Part shown: piece after piece, positions 41,523 through 51,018 of the stretch
Numbering within the stretch: the first letter of the stretch is position 1
Layout: each line of letters opens with the position of its first letter
Source of the DNA: Pseudoflavonifractor gallinarum
GTDB taxonomy: Bacteria; Bacillota; Clostridia; Oscillospirales; Oscillospiraceae
Reading direction: 5' to 3'
Assembly: GCF_014982855.1 (NCBI RefSeq)
Contig: NZ_JADCKF010000003.1
Coordinates: forward strand, 186,001 to 250,000
DNA: 64,000 nucleotides
The notes under the pieces: model-generated
Seen by the model: the letters and a program-made list of their open reading frames with translations, nothing else
Database searches by the model: none
What the model was told of the DNA's origin: nothing
Made by a program: the position numbers and the translations under genes

Positions 41523-41993
41523 TTACTCCTCCAGCAGCGCCACCGCGTGAGCGGCCATACCCTCGCCGGCGCCGGTAAAGCCCAGCCCCTCTTCCGTGGT
41601 GGCCTTGACGTTGACCCGATCCTCCCCGATTCCCATACGCTTGGCCAGATTGGCGCGCATCTGGGGAATGTGGGGGGCCAGCTTGGGCCGCTGGGCCAGG
41701 ATCGTGGCGTCCACGTTGCCCACCCGGTATCCTTTCCCGCGCAGCATCTCCATGACCCGGTCCAGCAGCACTAGGCTGTCCGCGCCCTCATAGGCCGGAT
41801 CGCTGTCCGGAAAGGCATGGCCGATGTCCCAGAGCCCCGCGGCCCCCAGGAGCGCGTCCATCACCGCATGGGTCAGGACATCCGCGTCCGAGTGGCCCAA
41901 CAGCCCCCGCTCATAGGGGATCTCCACCCCGCCCAGGATGAGGCGGCGTCCCTCCACCAGTTTATGTACATCATAACCATGTCCGATTCTCAC
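41523..41993 (-). CDS. ispF: 2-C-methyl-D-erythritol 2,4-cyclodiphosphate synthase
   Basis: Fifth enzyme of the MEP isoprenoid pathway. 156 residues with [11 protein letters not shown] (zinc Asp/His), [18 protein letters not shown] and [24 protein letters not shown] 41993 follows GGAGG ~8 bases and overlaps the ispD stop (GTGA); the frame continues upstream but the family start is RIGHGYD. Confidence 0.95.
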   Translation of the reverse strand: MRIGHGYDVHKLVEGRRLILGGVEIPYERGLLGHSDADVLTHAVMDALLGAAGLWDIGHAFPDSDPAYEGADSLVLLDRVMEMLRGKGYRVGNVDATILAQRPKLAPHIPQMRANLAKRMGIGEDRVNVKATTEEGLGFTGAGEGMAAHAVALLEE

Positions 41994-42724
41994 AGCTTCT
42001 CCCTCCACTCCAACAGCGCCTCCGCCAGGACCAGGTCCTCCGGCGTGGTGATCTTCAAATTCGTATAGTCCCCTCCGGTCAGAGAGACTTTCATCCCGAT
42101 CCGCTCCACCGCGGAGCAGTCGTCCGTGAGGGCGGCCCCCTCCTCCAGCGCCTTGGCCAGCGCGCCCCGGATCAGCGCGCCATCAAAGACCTGGGGCGTC
42201 TGCACTGCAAAGAGCTCTGAGCGGTCGGGCGTCCGTTCCACGATCCCTCCGACTGCCTGCTTGATGGTGTCCTTGACCGGCACCGCGGGGGCCGCCGCGC
42301 CGCACTCCTCCGCCTTGCGGATGACCTCATCCAGCACCGCCTGGCTGACCAGGGGACGGGCCCCGTCGTGAATGGCGATGAGCTCGGCCTCCTCGCTGGC
42401 CTCCCGGATGCCCCGCAGCACGGATTCCGCCCGGCTGGCACCGCCCACGACCACCGATTTGATCTTGGTAAATCCACCCTCCCGGCAGAGCTGGCTGATG
42501 GGCACGATCAGATCCTCCCGGGTGACCACCACGATCTCCTGGATACGGGGGCAGCTGTCCAGTGCGCGCAGCGTGTGCATCAGGACCGGCACATCCCCCA
42601 GCGTAAGCAATATCTTATCCTGTCCCCCCATGCGGGTGGAGGATCCGGCAGCCGGGACTACCGCGGTACAAAAGGCCTGCTGTTCCCGGTTTCGCTTCAG
42701 CAACCGTTTGAGCCATTCTGCCAT
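41990..42724 (-). CDS. ispD: 2-C-methyl-D-erythritol 4-phosphate cytidylyltransferase
   Basis: Third MEP-pathway enzyme. 244 residues. CTP loop [23 protein letters not shown], and the C-terminal [10 protein letters not shown] and [11 protein letters not shown]-terminal ~20 residues ([15 protein letters not shown]) are an added basic helix. ATG 42724 has GGAAGG ~8 bases before. Forms ispDF with ispF; ispH is in the next operon as a fusion. Confidence 0.94.
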   Translation of the reverse strand: MAEWLKRLLKRNREQQAFCTAVVPAAGSSTRMGGQDKILLTLGDVPVLMHTLRALDSCPRIQEIVVVTREDLIVPISQLCREGGFTKIKSVVVGGASRAESVLRGIREASEEAELIAIHDGARPLVSQAVLDEVIRKAEECGAAAPAVPVKDTIKQAVGGIVERTPDRSELFAVQTPQVFDGALIRGALAKALEEGAALTDDCSAVERIGMKVSLTGGDYTNLKITTPEDLVLAEALLEWREKL

Positions 42725-42753
42725 GTTCGTTTCCTTCCTTTCCTCTGCCGGCC

Positions 42754-42783
42754 ACAAGAAAAGGAGCCCGAAGGCTCCCTCTT
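42754..42783 (-). terminator. Terminator after carD
   Basis: GGAGCC/GGCTCC stem (42763-42768 and 42773-42778) with a stable tetraloop (TTCG on the minus strand) and TTTTCTT after it on the minus strand. Confidence 0.85.
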
Positions 42784-42822
42784 GCTCGATGGGTCCACGC
42801 TGTCGCCGTCTCTCCCATCTTA

Positions 42823-43299
42823 TTATGCCAGGGCAGAATCAATGCGGGCCTCTACCGCTTCATAACTGGAATTCTGGGAGAGGACGATCTCCGAGATCAG
42901 GATCTGTTTGGCCGAGTGGAGCATCTTCCGCTCCCCGGTGGAGAGGCCGCGCTCTCCGTCCCGGCGCACCAGTCCCTTTACCACCCTGGCAACCTCCAGG
43001 AGGTCGCCGCTTTTCAGCCGCAGCATATTCTCCCGATAGCGCCGGTTCCAGTTGGAATCCATCTCCACGTCCATGCTGGGAATGGCCGCGATCACACGGT
43101 CTGCCTCTTCCCCCTCCACAATGGGACGTACACCGATCTCCTCACTGTTGTGCGTCGGGATCATAACAAGCATCCCATTCAGAGGAAGCTTTAAGATGTA
43201 GTATTCCCGCAGCACTCCGTTGACCTTCTTCTGCACGATACTGTCAATGACACCAGCACCATGCATTGGATGGACGATTTTATCGCCTACCTGAAACAT
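42823..43299 (-). CDS. carD: CarD/CdnL family transcriptional regulator
   Basis: Binds RNA polymerase beta and stabilises open promoter complexes, often at rRNA promoters. 158 residues: N-terminal RNAP-interaction Tudor-like domain (FQVGDKIVHPMHGAGVID) and C-terminal helical DNA-binding domain ending EARIDSALA. GGGAGG is ~8 bases before ATG 43299. Own promoter and terminator. Confidence 0.92.
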   Translation of the reverse strand: MFQVGDKIVHPMHGAGVIDSIVQKKVNGVLREYYILKLPLNGMLVMIPTHNSEEIGVRPIVEGEEADRVIAAIPSMDVEMDSNWNRRYRENMLRLKSGDLLEVARVVKGLVRRDGERGLSTGERKMLHSAKQILISEIVLSQNSSYEAVEARIDSALA

Positions 43300-43407
43300 G
43301 ATCCCACCTCCCAAACCGTTTGAGCCTGTGAATGATTCTCACGTTGTTTGCCAATTTCGGTATGGGGCTTGTTCCCTGCGTCGGAGACAGCCCATAATAC
43401 TAATTGT

Positions 43408-43436
43408 ATTATAGACCATTTCCCCGCCTTTTGCAA
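43408..43436 (-). promoter_or_regulatory. Strong sigma-A promoter of carD
   Basis: Minus strand TTGCAA (43431-43436), 17-bp spacer, perfect TATAAT (43408-43413). About 109 bases before ATG. Confidence 0.8.
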
Positions 43437-43456
43437 GGAAAATGAGCAGTTTTCAA

Positions 43457-43497
43457 AAAAAAGCAGCCCACTTTTGTTCAAAGTGAGCTGCTTTTAT
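43457..43497 (-). terminator. Terminator after ispH-S1
   Basis: Arms 43462-43474 and 43480-43492 (AGCAGC / GCTGCT ends, CACTTT / AAAGTG inner) with a long T run on the minus strand. Confidence 0.9.
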
Positions 43498-43509
43498 CAG
43501 ATAGAGAAA

Positions 43510-45465
43510 TTACTCAGCGGAGCCGTCCTCATCCTCAGCGGCATCGGCCTGCTCGTCCAGCAGAGCACGGATGGACAGAGACACCTTCTTGTTCTCGAAG
43601 TCGATGTCGGTGACCTTCACGTCCACCATCTGGCCCTCGCTCAGCACGTCGCCGGGCTTCTCGATGCGGTGATCGGCGATCTGAGAAATGTGGATCAGGC
43701 CGTCCACGCCGGGGACGATCTCGGCAAAGGCGCCGAAGGTCATCAGCTTGACCACCTTGACGTTGGCCACGGAGCCCACATCATAGGTAGCGGTGAACTT
43801 GGCCCAGGGATCCTCGGTGCGGTCCTTCATGCCCAGGGAGATCTTCTTCTTCTCCTTGTCAGCGGCGATGACATAGACCTCGACGGTGTCGCCCACCTTC
43901 ACCACCTCGGAGGGGTGCTTGATGCGGCTCCAGGAGAGCTCGGAGATGTGGACCATGCCGTCCACGCCGCCGATGTCCACAAAGGCGCCGTAAGAAGTCA
44001 GGGACTTCACAACGCCGGTGTAGCGCTTGCCTTCCTCGATCTCCTCCCACACCTTAGCGGCCTTCTCGGCGCGCTCGGCAGCGGCCACGGCGCGGATGGA
44101 ACCCACCACGCGGCGGCGGGCACGGTTGACCTCGGTGATGCGGAGACGGACATGCTGCTTGACCAGCTCGGTCATGGCCACATCGCGGGCCAGGCCGGTC
44201 TGGGAAGCGGGCACGAACACGCGAACGCCCTTGACGCTCACGACCACGCCGCCCTTGTTCTCCTCGGTGACGACGCCCTCGACCACAGTCTGGTCGTCCT
44301 TGGCCTGCTCGATATCGTCCCAGCTCTTGACGGTATCCAGGCGCTTCTTGGACAGGGTGACAACACCCTCCTGATCGTTGACACGCATGACGTAGGTCTC
44401 GATCTCGTCGCCCACCTTCACAATGTCCTCGACCTTTACAGTGGGATCGTCGGTCAGCTCAGACACCGGTATGTAACCGGCATGCTTGGTACCCAGATCG
44501 ACGTAGATCTCGGTGGGCGTAATGCCAGTGACGACGCCGGTAACCTTCTCCCCTGTATTTAAAGTTTTGATCGACTTCTCCAGCATTTCAGCAAAGGATT
44601 CTTCGATCTCCATGTTTTCTGCGCTCATTTTGTCATAGACCTCCTTTATAATCCACCCGGGTGTCGACGCGCCCGCGGTGATTCCTATAGAAGCCTTCCC
44701 GTACAGGTTGGAAGGTTCCAGTTCCTCCGCCCGCTCGATCCAGCAGACCGTCGGGCAGAGTGCCGCGCAAAGCTCCGTGAGGCGCCTGGTGTTGGAGCTA
44801 TCGCGGCCGCCGATGACGATCATCGCGTCATTTTGGGCCGCCAACTCCTGGGCCTCACTCTGCCGTTTGCACGTAGCATTACATATTGTATCAAAAATTT
44901 TTAAATTTGTACACTCTTTTTTTGCTTTTTCTACGCACAAATTCCACTTCTTTTGGGTCGAGGTGGTCTGGGAAACCATGGTGATGGGCTGCGTACGCAG
45001 CTCCGGATGCTCCCTCAGCCAGTTTTCCAGCGCGTCCGGACCGGAGAGCACCACCGGATTGCGGCACCAGCCGGCGATGGCCTCCACCTCCGGATGGGTG
45101 GGCGTGCCGATGATGACCGGGATGCGCCCCTCCTCCTCTGCCTGGGAGACCAGGCGGTGGATGTGGGAGACGTTGGGGCAGGTGGTATCAATGATCTCTG
45201 CCCCCCGCTCCTGCAAGCGTTCATAGACCGCCCGGCCCTCCCCGTGGGAGCGGATGATAACGGCCGCGCCCGTGGGCACCTCCTCCACGCTGTGGACGAC
45301 CTGCACGCCGGCCTTCTCCAGCTGCTCGATCACGCTTCCGTTGTGGATGATATGGCCCAGCATCACGCAGGGGCGGCCCGACTGGGCAGCCTCCTCCGCC
45401 ATGGTCACCGCCCGGCGCACGCCATAGCAGAAGCCCGCGGAGCGGGCCAGTGTCAGCCGGCTCAT
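43510..45465 (-). CDS. ispH: IspH (HMBPP reductase) fused to four S1 RNA-binding domains
   Basis: 651 residues. 1-~280: IspH, last step of the MEP pathway, with cluster Cys13 (FCYGV), Cys96 (TTCPN) and Cys195 (TICNATC). ~305-640: four S1 domains (for example SYGAFVDIGGVDGMVHISE and TFGAFAEIVPGVDGLIHISQ), like ribosomal protein S1. This fusion is known in clostridia. The acidic C-terminus ends DAAEDEDGSAE. ATG 45465 overlaps plsC by ATGA. Whether the two halves work together is not known from sequence. Confidence 0.95.
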   Translation of the reverse strand: MSRLTLARSAGFCYGVRRAVTMAEEAAQSGRPCVMLGHIIHNGSVIEQLEKAGVQVVHSVEEVPTGAAVIIRSHGEGRAVYERLQERGAEIIDTTCPNVSHIHRLVSQAEEEGRIPVIIGTPTHPEVEAIAGWCRNPVVLSGPDALENWLREHPELRTQPITMVSQTTSTQKKWNLCVEKAKKECTNLKIFDTICNATCKRQSEAQELAAQNDAMIVIGGRDSSNTRRLTELCAALCPTVCWIERAEELEPSNLYGKASIGITAGASTPGWIIKEVYDKMSAENMEIEESFAEMLEKSIKTLNTGEKVTGVVTGITPTEIYVDLGTKHAGYIPVSELTDDPTVKVEDIVKVGDEIETYVMRVNDQEGVVTLSKKRLDTVKSWDDIEQAKDDQTVVEGVVTEENKGGVVVSVKGVRVFVPASQTGLARDVAMTELVKQHVRLRITEVNRARRRVVGSIRAVAAAERAEKAAKVWEEIEEGKRYTGVVKSLTSYGAFVDIGGVDGMVHISELSWSRIKHPSEVVKVGDTVEVYVIAADKEKKKISLGMKDRTEDPWAKFTATYDVGSVANVKVVKLMTFGAFAEIVPGVDGLIHISQIADHRIEKPGDVLSEGQMVDVKVTDIDFENKKVSLSIRALLDEQADAAEDEDGSAE

Positions 45466-46061
45466 CTGGCCTGCGCCTCCAGCGCACGGATCCGCGCCAT
45501 CAGATCGGCGGTGATGGCCTCATACTCCTCCTGGGTCCCCTTGCGGGTGGCGACGGTGGGCGTGAAGGCCTCCCCGATCACCACCGGCGTGCGGCGGAAC
45601 CAGCGCTTGTGCTCCGGCACGTAGACCGGCAGGATAGGAACGCCGCACCGCACCGCCAGCATGGCGGCGCCCGCCTTGGGCTGGCTCACGTCGCCCCGGC
45701 TGGAGCGGACCCGGGTCCCCTCGGGGAAAATCAGCACCTTCTCGCCCTCCCGCAGGTACTTCATGGCCTGCTTGATGGCGCCGATGTCGCTCTTTCCCCG
45801 GTCCACGCCGAAGATGCCTGCCTTGCTCAGCAGCCATCCGATCACGGGGATGCGGATCAGCTCGATCTTTGCCATGGCCCGGATCTGGTGCTTGAGACGG
45901 AAGGCATAGCAGAGGAAGAGCGGATCACTGTCACTGGTGTGATTGCAGCAGATCATAACCGCGCCGTCGGGGATGTTCTCCCGTCCGATCACCTTTCCGG
46001 GGTGGACCAGATTGAATACGGGATAGACGAGACAATAGAGAAAGGTATACCAGCCTCTCAC
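45462..46061 (-). CDS. plsC: 1-acyl-sn-glycerol-3-phosphate acyltransferase
   Basis: Adds the second acyl chain in phosphatidic acid synthesis at the membrane. 199 residues, with the catalytic NHTSDSD (40-46, His41/Asp46) and FPEGTRVRS glycerol-phosphate motif; N-terminal membrane-associated helix. Overlaps cmk and ispH by 4 bases each. Confidence 0.93.
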   Translation of the reverse strand: MRGWYTFLYCLVYPVFNLVHPGKVIGRENIPDGAVMICCNHTSDSDPLFLCYAFRLKHQIRAMAKIELIRIPVIGWLLSKAGIFGVDRGKSDIGAIKQAMKYLREGEKVLIFPEGTRVRSSRGDVSQPKAGAAMLAVRCGVPILPVYVPEHKRWFRRTPVVIGEAFTPTVATRKGTQEEYEAITADLMARIRALEAQAR

Positions 46062-46735
46062 AGACCCACCCCCGCTCTCACCACGCCCAGGAGCTGCCGG
46101 AAGCTCTCCTCCAGGGTGTTGCCGGTGGTATCCACCGCAATGGCGTCCTCCGCCTGGCGCAGAGGAGCCGCCGCACGCTGGGTGTCTTTTTCGTCCCGGG
46201 CGATGATGTCCCGCAGCACGGTGTCAAAGTCGGTGTCGGTCCCCCGCTCGGTCAGCTCGGCATACCGCCGCCGGGCGCGGTCCTCCGCCGTGGCGGTGAG
46301 GAAGATCTTCACGTCCGCGTCGGGCAGCACCACGGTGCCGATGTCCCGTCCGTCCATGATCACATTCTGACGGCGGGCCAGATCCCGCTGCATGTCCATC
46401 AGGAAGGCCCGCACCTCCGGGATGGCGGACACGCCCGAGGCATACCGGGAGACTCTAGGCTCTCGGATGGCCGTGCTCACATCCTCCCCGTCCAGGTACA
46501 TGTGCTGTAAGCCGTCCTCCCCGTGCCGCAGGTCGATGGCGACCTGCCCCAGCAGCGCGATCACGCCGCTGCTGTCCTCGGCATCCACGCCGTGGCGCAG
46601 GGCCGCCAGCCCCAGCGTACGGTAGATAGCCCCGGTATCCACATAGAGATAACCCATGGCCTCAGCCAACCGCCGGGCCAGGGTGCTCTTTCCCGCACCG
46701 GAGGGGCCGTCGATGGCAATGCTTTTGTATCCCAT
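46058..46735 (-). CDS. cmk: Cytidylate kinase
   Basis: Phosphorylates CMP/dCMP. 225 residues: P-loop GPSGAGKST (10-18), DTGAIYRTLG, and MDGRDIGTVVLPDADVKIFL. cmk followed by plsC and ispH-S1 is a common clostridial order. Two bases separate it from the upstream flavoprotein gene. Confidence 0.95.
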   Translation of the reverse strand: MGYKSIAIDGPSGAGKSTLARRLAEAMGYLYVDTGAIYRTLGLAALRHGVDAEDSSGVIALLGQVAIDLRHGEDGLQHMYLDGEDVSTAIREPRVSRYASGVSAIPEVRAFLMDMQRDLARRQNVIMDGRDIGTVVLPDADVKIFLTATAEDRARRRYAELTERGTDTDFDTVLRDIIARDEKDTQRAAAPLRQAEDAIAVDTTGNTLEESFRQLLGVVRAGVGL

Positions 46736-46737
46736 AC

Positions 46738-47991
46738 TTATTCTGCTCCTTCTTCCAAAAACTGAGCCGCCCCTTCTCCCGCGGCTCGACCGGTAGACCA
46801 GGCGATCTGGAGGTTGAAGCCGCCCGTGTAGGCGTCCACATCCAGCAGCTCTCCCGCCAGGTAGAGGCCCGGCAGGCGCTTGGAGGCCATGGTGTGGGGG
46901 TCCACCTCCGACACCTTCACGCCGCCGGAGGTGATGATGGCCTCCGCCAGCGGCCGCGGCCCGGCAATGTCGATCCGGAAGCCCTTGAGCTCCTCCAGCA
47001 GCCGCCGGCGCTGGGCCTTGGTGATGGAGTGGGCCTTGGTGTCGCCGGGGATCCCGGACCGCTCCACCATCACCGGCACCATCAGGCGGGGCAGCAGCCC
47101 CTCCAAAACATTGTGAAAGTCCTGATTGGCCCGCTCGGCGAAATCCCGCAGCAGCCGCTGCTCCAGCTTTTCCTCGTCCAGGGCCGGCTTGAGGTCGATG
47201 ATCACCTGGTAGTGGTCCTTTTCAAAGTCCCGCATATGGGCGCTTGCGCTGAGGATCAGCGGGCCGGAGAGCCCGAAGTGGGTGAACAGCAGCTCCCCCT
47301 GCTCGGCATAGATCACTTTTTTCTTCTGGTTTTTGACCTTGACCGCCACATTGCGCAGGGAGAGGCCCTGCATCCGGCGGCAGTCCTCCCCCTCCGCCAC
47401 CAGCGGGACCAGCGAGGGCTTGGGCGGCACGATGGTGTGCCCCACCGCTGCGGCCATCTCATAGCCGTCCCCGCTGGAACCGGTGAGCGGATAGGAGGCT
47501 CCCCCGGTGGCCAGAATCACCGCCCGGGCGGAGTAGGATCCGTGCTCCCCCTTGACCCCGGAGATCCGTCCTTCCTCATCGGTCAGCAGGCGGACGGCCC
47601 GGTCCTCCACCAGGCTCACCCGCTTCCGCCGCAGCGCCTGAAAGAGCGCGTCGATGATGTCTGCGGCCCGGTCGCTCTGGGGAAAGATCCGGTTTCCCCG
47701 CTCGGTCTTGAGCGGGACACCCAATCCCTCAAAAAACGCCTTCACGGCCTCCGGCGGGAAGCGTGTGACGGCGCTCATGAGAAATTTGGGATTGCGGGGC
47801 ACGTGCTGAAGAACCTCCGGGACCGAGCAGTCATTGGCTACGTTGCACCGCCCCTTCCCGGTGATGTACAGCTTGCGGCCGACTTTGGCGTTGCGCTCCA
47901 GCAGGAGCACGGAACACCCCCGGTCCGCGGCGGCCAGCGCGGCCATCATGCCTGCCGCGCCGCCGCCGATTACAATCATATCACTGGTCAA
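46738..47991 (-). CDS. HI0933/BaiN-like FAD-dependent oxidoreductase
   Basis: 417 residues with N-terminal FAD motif IGGGAAGMMAALAAADRG, LYITGKGRCNVAND and C-terminal LYLAGELLDVDAYTGGFNLQ. Family members include BaiN, implicated in bile-acid reduction, and many of unknown substrate. Nothing here shows which. Overlaps the RpiR gene by 4 bases. Confidence 0.88.
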   Translation of the reverse strand: MTSDMIVIGGGAAGMMAALAAADRGCSVLLLERNAKVGRKLYITGKGRCNVANDCSVPEVLQHVPRNPKFLMSAVTRFPPEAVKAFFEGLGVPLKTERGNRIFPQSDRAADIIDALFQALRRKRVSLVEDRAVRLLTDEEGRISGVKGEHGSYSARAVILATGGASYPLTGSSGDGYEMAAAVGHTIVPPKPSLVPLVAEGEDCRRMQGLSLRNVAVKVKNQKKKVIYAEQGELLFTHFGLSGPLILSASAHMRDFEKDHYQVIIDLKPALDEEKLEQRLLRDFAERANQDFHNVLEGLLPRLMVPVMVERSGIPGDTKAHSITKAQRRRLLEELKGFRIDIAGPRPLAEAIITSGGVKVSEVDPHTMASKRLPGLYLAGELLDVDAYTGGFNLQIAWSTGRAAGEGAAQFLEEGAE

Positions 47992-48857
47992 AAGGAATCC
48001 TCCACCTTTTCATATACCTCGTACTCGTCCCAGATCTTCTCCAGGACTCCAAAGGTCTCCGAGAGATCGCTGTTCTTTCTCCGGCCCAGCGCCACGATGA
48101 GGGCGTTGACCAGACTCAGGGGGGCCACCAGCGAGTCTACAAAGGAGGCCATATCGCTCTTGGCCATCAGGGTGTGGGTCGCAATGGCGGTGAGGGGCGA
48201 GGTCTCGCTGTCCGTGATGGCCACCACCTGGGCCCCCCGGTCCCGGGCAAATTCCATGGCCTTGACGGTGCGTCTGGAGTAGCGGGGGAAGCTGATCCCG
48301 ATGATCACATCCCGGGGCCCGATGCGCAGTAGCTGCTCAAAGACCTCACTGACCGAGGTACTGTGGATATGGACCACGTCCTCGAAGATCAGGTTGAAGT
48401 AGAAGGCCAGGAAGCTGGCAATGGCCGACGCCGAGCGGACGCCGAGGATGTAGATGCGCCGTGCGGACACAATGGCGTCCACTGCCCGGTCAAAGCTGTC
48501 CCGGTCCACCTCCTCCAGCGTCATGCGGATCTTCTCCACATCGGACTGCATGACCATGGAGAGGATGTCCTGGTTTCCGATGCGGTCGTTGGACACCTCG
48601 ATGCGCTGGATGGAGGTGAGTTTATTGCGGATCATCTCCTGAAGAGCCTTCTGCATGGCGGGATAACCGTCATAGCCCAGCTCGGCGGCAAAACGGACCA
48701 CCGTGGACTCACTGACGTTGACCGTCTTTCCCAGCTTGCTGGCCGTCATGAAAGCCGCTTTGTCATAGGAGTCCAGAATAAAGCGCCCGATCAGCTTCTG
48801 GCCCTTGGAGAAGGTATTCATATTTGTCTGGATGATGGACAAGATATCTTTTGACAT
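47988..48857 (-). CDS. MurR/RpiR family transcriptional regulator
   Basis: 289 residues: N-terminal HTH_6 domain (~1-75; ESTVVRFAAELGYDGYPAMQ) and a C-terminal SIS sugar-phosphate-binding domain (GVRSASAIASFLAFYFN; ISFPRYSRRTVKAMEFA). Such proteins sense sugar phosphates. It heads a lipid, nucleotide and isoprenoid operon rather than a sugar operon, which is unusual. First gene after the promoter at 48917-48945. Confidence 0.88.
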   Translation of the reverse strand: MSKDILSIIQTNMNTFSKGQKLIGRFILDSYDKAAFMTASKLGKTVNVSESTVVRFAAELGYDGYPAMQKALQEMIRNKLTSIQRIEVSNDRIGNQDILSMVMQSDVEKIRMTLEEVDRDSFDRAVDAIVSARRIYILGVRSASAIASFLAFYFNLIFEDVVHIHSTSVSEVFEQLLRIGPRDVIIGISFPRYSRRTVKAMEFARDRGAQVVAITDSETSPLTAIATHTLMAKSDMASFVDSLVAPLSLVNALIVALGRRKNSDLSETFGVLEKIWDEYEVYEKVEDSF

Positions 48858-48916
48858 GAGAGCGTATCCTCCCGATCTGCCGCCCAGGCGGGGGCTGCGT
48901 TTCCTTTTATCCTATA

Positions 48917-48945
48917 ATCATACCGGGAAGTCTCTGGAATTGCAA
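48917..48945 (-). promoter_or_regulatory. Sigma-A promoter of the rpiR-to-ispH operon
   Basis: Minus strand TTGCAA (48940-48945), 17-bp spacer, TATGAT (48917-48922), 60 bases before ATG 48857. Confidence 0.7.
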
Positions 48946-48968
48946 GACCCGTTCTGCAAGTTTTCACT

Positions 48969-49700
48969 TCATTCTTGCAAATCCGCTCCGCCGCGGCGCA
49001 GCGCATCCAGCTCGCCGGGGGTCAGCTTTCTCCACCGGCCCGGGAGCAGGTCGCCCAGGAGCACCTCTCCCTCCCGTACCCGGCAGAGGCGGCGCACTTC
49101 CAGCCCGGCCAGGGCGCACATCCGCCGCACCTGCCGGTTGCGCCCCTCGTGGATGGTCACGGAGAGCACACTCTCCTCCTTTTCCCGGCGGAGGAACCGC
49201 ACCTGGGCCGGATGGAGGGGCACCCCGTCCAGCTCCAGCGGGCCCCGTAATACCGGGATCCCCCGCTCCACATCCCCCGTCACCCAGACGTGGTACTCTT
49301 TTTCCACCTCATGGCTGGGATGCAGGAGCTGATGGGTGAGCGCGCCGTCATCCGTCAGGAGCAGCAGCCCCTCCGAATCCAGGTCCAGCCGGCCCACCGG
49401 CCAGACCCGGGCCCCGCACCCCTTGACCAGATCGGCCACCGTCCTGCGCCCCTTCTCATCCGACAGGGTGGTCACAAATCCCCGGGGCTTGTACAGCATC
49501 AGATAGGTCCGCTCCTCCGGCGCGCGCAGGGGACGCCCGTCCACGCGGATGTCATCCCGCTCCGGGTCGGCCTTCTCCCCCAGCTGTGCCTTTCTGCCGT
49601 TCACGGTCACCCGTCCGGCCTGTATGTATGCCTCCGCCCCCCGCCGGGATACCACTCCGGAGGCGGACAGGATCTTTTGCAGGCGTTCTTCCAAACTCAC
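48969..49700 (-). CDS. rluB: Pseudouridine synthase, RluB type
   Basis: 243 residues: N-terminal S4 domain (RLQKILSASGVVSRRGAEAYI) and RsuA/RluB catalytic domain with PVGRLDLDSEGLLLLTDDG, in which the catalytic Asp is found, and TIHEGRNRQVRRM. Modifies 23S rRNA in the RluB subfamily. GTG 49700 has AGGGGA ~4-5 bases before. Often follows scpB-type operons, as it does here at the end of the scpA-scpB-ytfJ-dac run. Confidence 0.9.
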   Translation of the reverse strand: MSLEERLQKILSASGVVSRRGAEAYIQAGRVTVNGRKAQLGEKADPERDDIRVDGRPLRAPEERTYLMLYKPRGFVTTLSDEKGRRTVADLVKGCGARVWPVGRLDLDSEGLLLLTDDGALTHQLLHPSHEVEKEYHVWVTGDVERGIPVLRGPLELDGVPLHPAQVRFLRREKEESVLSVTIHEGRNRQVRRMCALAGLEVRRLCRVREGEVLLGDLLPGRWRKLTPGELDALRRGGADLQE

Positions 49701-49727
49701 TCATCCCCTGTTCTCTGTTGCATTTGT

Positions 49728-49768
49728 GCAAAGGACGGTCCCGCAGGCATCTGCCTGCGGGACCCACA
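49728..49768 (-). terminator. Hairpin between dac and rluB
   Basis: Perfect 13-bp arms GGTCCCGCAGGCA (49737-49749) and TGCCTGCGGGACC (49752-49764) with a 2-base loop; GTCCTTTG follows on the minus strand. Weak T run, so termination is likely partial. Confidence 0.6.
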
Positions 49769-49781
49769 GGAGGGGTACACC

Positions 49782-50939
49782 TTAAAAGAGTACCCGCTCC
49801 ATCCAGATCTCCGGCTCGGGAATGGGCGCCGAGGCCGTCTCCCCCTTCCACAGATCCTGAAGGCGGGAGAAGAGACCGCCGCTTCCCGCCCGATCGTCCT
49901 CTACGCTCTGGCCATAGACCAGATAGGTGCTTCCAATGGGCTCCCCGTCCAGGGAGAAGCAGAGCTCTCCGGCAATGGCCCCCTGCTCTACCGGCGCCTC
50001 CACCGTGTCCGGGAGCACGATGCGGACCTTGACCCGCTCGGCCTGGGTCAGCGGGTAGGAGACCTCACCATAGGTCACCACCGGCACATACCGCTTCAGG
50101 CTCCCCTCCACCGGGATACGGGTAAACTCCTTGCCCGCGCGGGCCAGAAGTTGTCTCGGATAGGTCTCAAATCCATAGTCGAAGAGGGCCGCGTGGTCCT
50201 CCCAGTCATTGCGGTCAAAGAGGGTCACCGCGATGAGCGTCTGTCCGTCCCGCTCGGCCGCGGACACCAGCGTCCGCCCGGCCAGATCGGTATATCCCGT
50301 TTTCAGGCCGATGCAGCCCTCATAGCGCCAGAGGAGCTTGTTGTGGTTGACCAGGCTCCGCTCCCCCACCGTGATGGTCTTGGTGGAGACGATCTCCCGC
50401 AGCTTCTCATTGGCAAGGCACACCTGGGCCAGCCGCGCCATATCCCGAGCAGTGGAGTAGTTTCCCTCGTCCTCCAGCCCGTTTGGGTTGGAAAAATGAG
50501 TATGTTCCATGCCCAGATCCCGGGCCCTCCGGTTCATCCACTCCACAAAGGTCTCCACATCCCCAGCGCAGCCCCCCGCAACGGCCAGCGCGGCGTCGTT
50601 GCCCGAGGAGAGCATCAGGCCGTAGAGCAGTTCTCGCAGGGTGAGCTCCTCCCCGGCCCGGAGATACATGGAAGAACCTCCCGCAGTGGTCCACTCCGGC
50701 TGCACTTTGATCACGGTCTCCAGATCCGGCGTGGATTCCAGCGCCACCAGCGCGGTCATCAGCTTGGTGGTGCTGGCAATGGGCCGCTCCTCCTCCGCCT
50801 GGTAGGCATAGAGGACCCGCCCCGATTCCGCATCCATCAAAATAGCGGATTTTGCGGAGAGTGTGGGCGTCGCAGCACCCGCCGGGCAGACTCCGGCCAA
50901 AACCGCAAGCCACAATACCAGCGCCCAGACCCGTTTCAT
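49782..50939 (-). CDS. D-alanyl-D-alanine carboxypeptidase (DacF/PBP5 type)
   Basis: Trims pentapeptides in cell wall or spore cortex. 385 residues with signal peptide (1-~22, KRVWALVLWLAVLAGVCPAGA), SxxK motif Ser56-Lys59 (STTK), SGN at 112-114 and KTG at 213-215, and a C-terminal PBP5 beta domain. ATG 50939 follows GAGGTG by ~9 bases; the ATG at 50948 overlaps that site. Proximity to ytfJ and scpAB recalls dacF, a sporulation gene; the sporulation role is inferred. Confidence 0.88.
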   Translation of the reverse strand: MKRVWALVLWLAVLAGVCPAGAATPTLSAKSAILMDAESGRVLYAYQAEEERPIASTTKLMTALVALESTPDLETVIKVQPEWTTAGGSSMYLRAGEELTLRELLYGLMLSSGNDAALAVAGGCAGDVETFVEWMNRRARDLGMEHTHFSNPNGLEDEGNYSTARDMARLAQVCLANEKLREIVSTKTITVGERSLVNHNKLLWRYEGCIGLKTGYTDLAGRTLVSAAERDGQTLIAVTLFDRNDWEDHAALFDYGFETYPRQLLARAGKEFTRIPVEGSLKRYVPVVTYGEVSYPLTQAERVKVRIVLPDTVEAPVEQGAIAGELCFSLDGEPIGSTYLVYGQSVEDDRAGSGGLFSRLQDLWKGETASAPIPEPEIWMERVLF

Positions 50940-51018
50940 ATCTGCCATCACCTCGCATCTGAATCGATGATGGCAGTATGCCCTCCGCGTCCGGGCATTA
51001 TACGTGCCCGCTTGGCTC

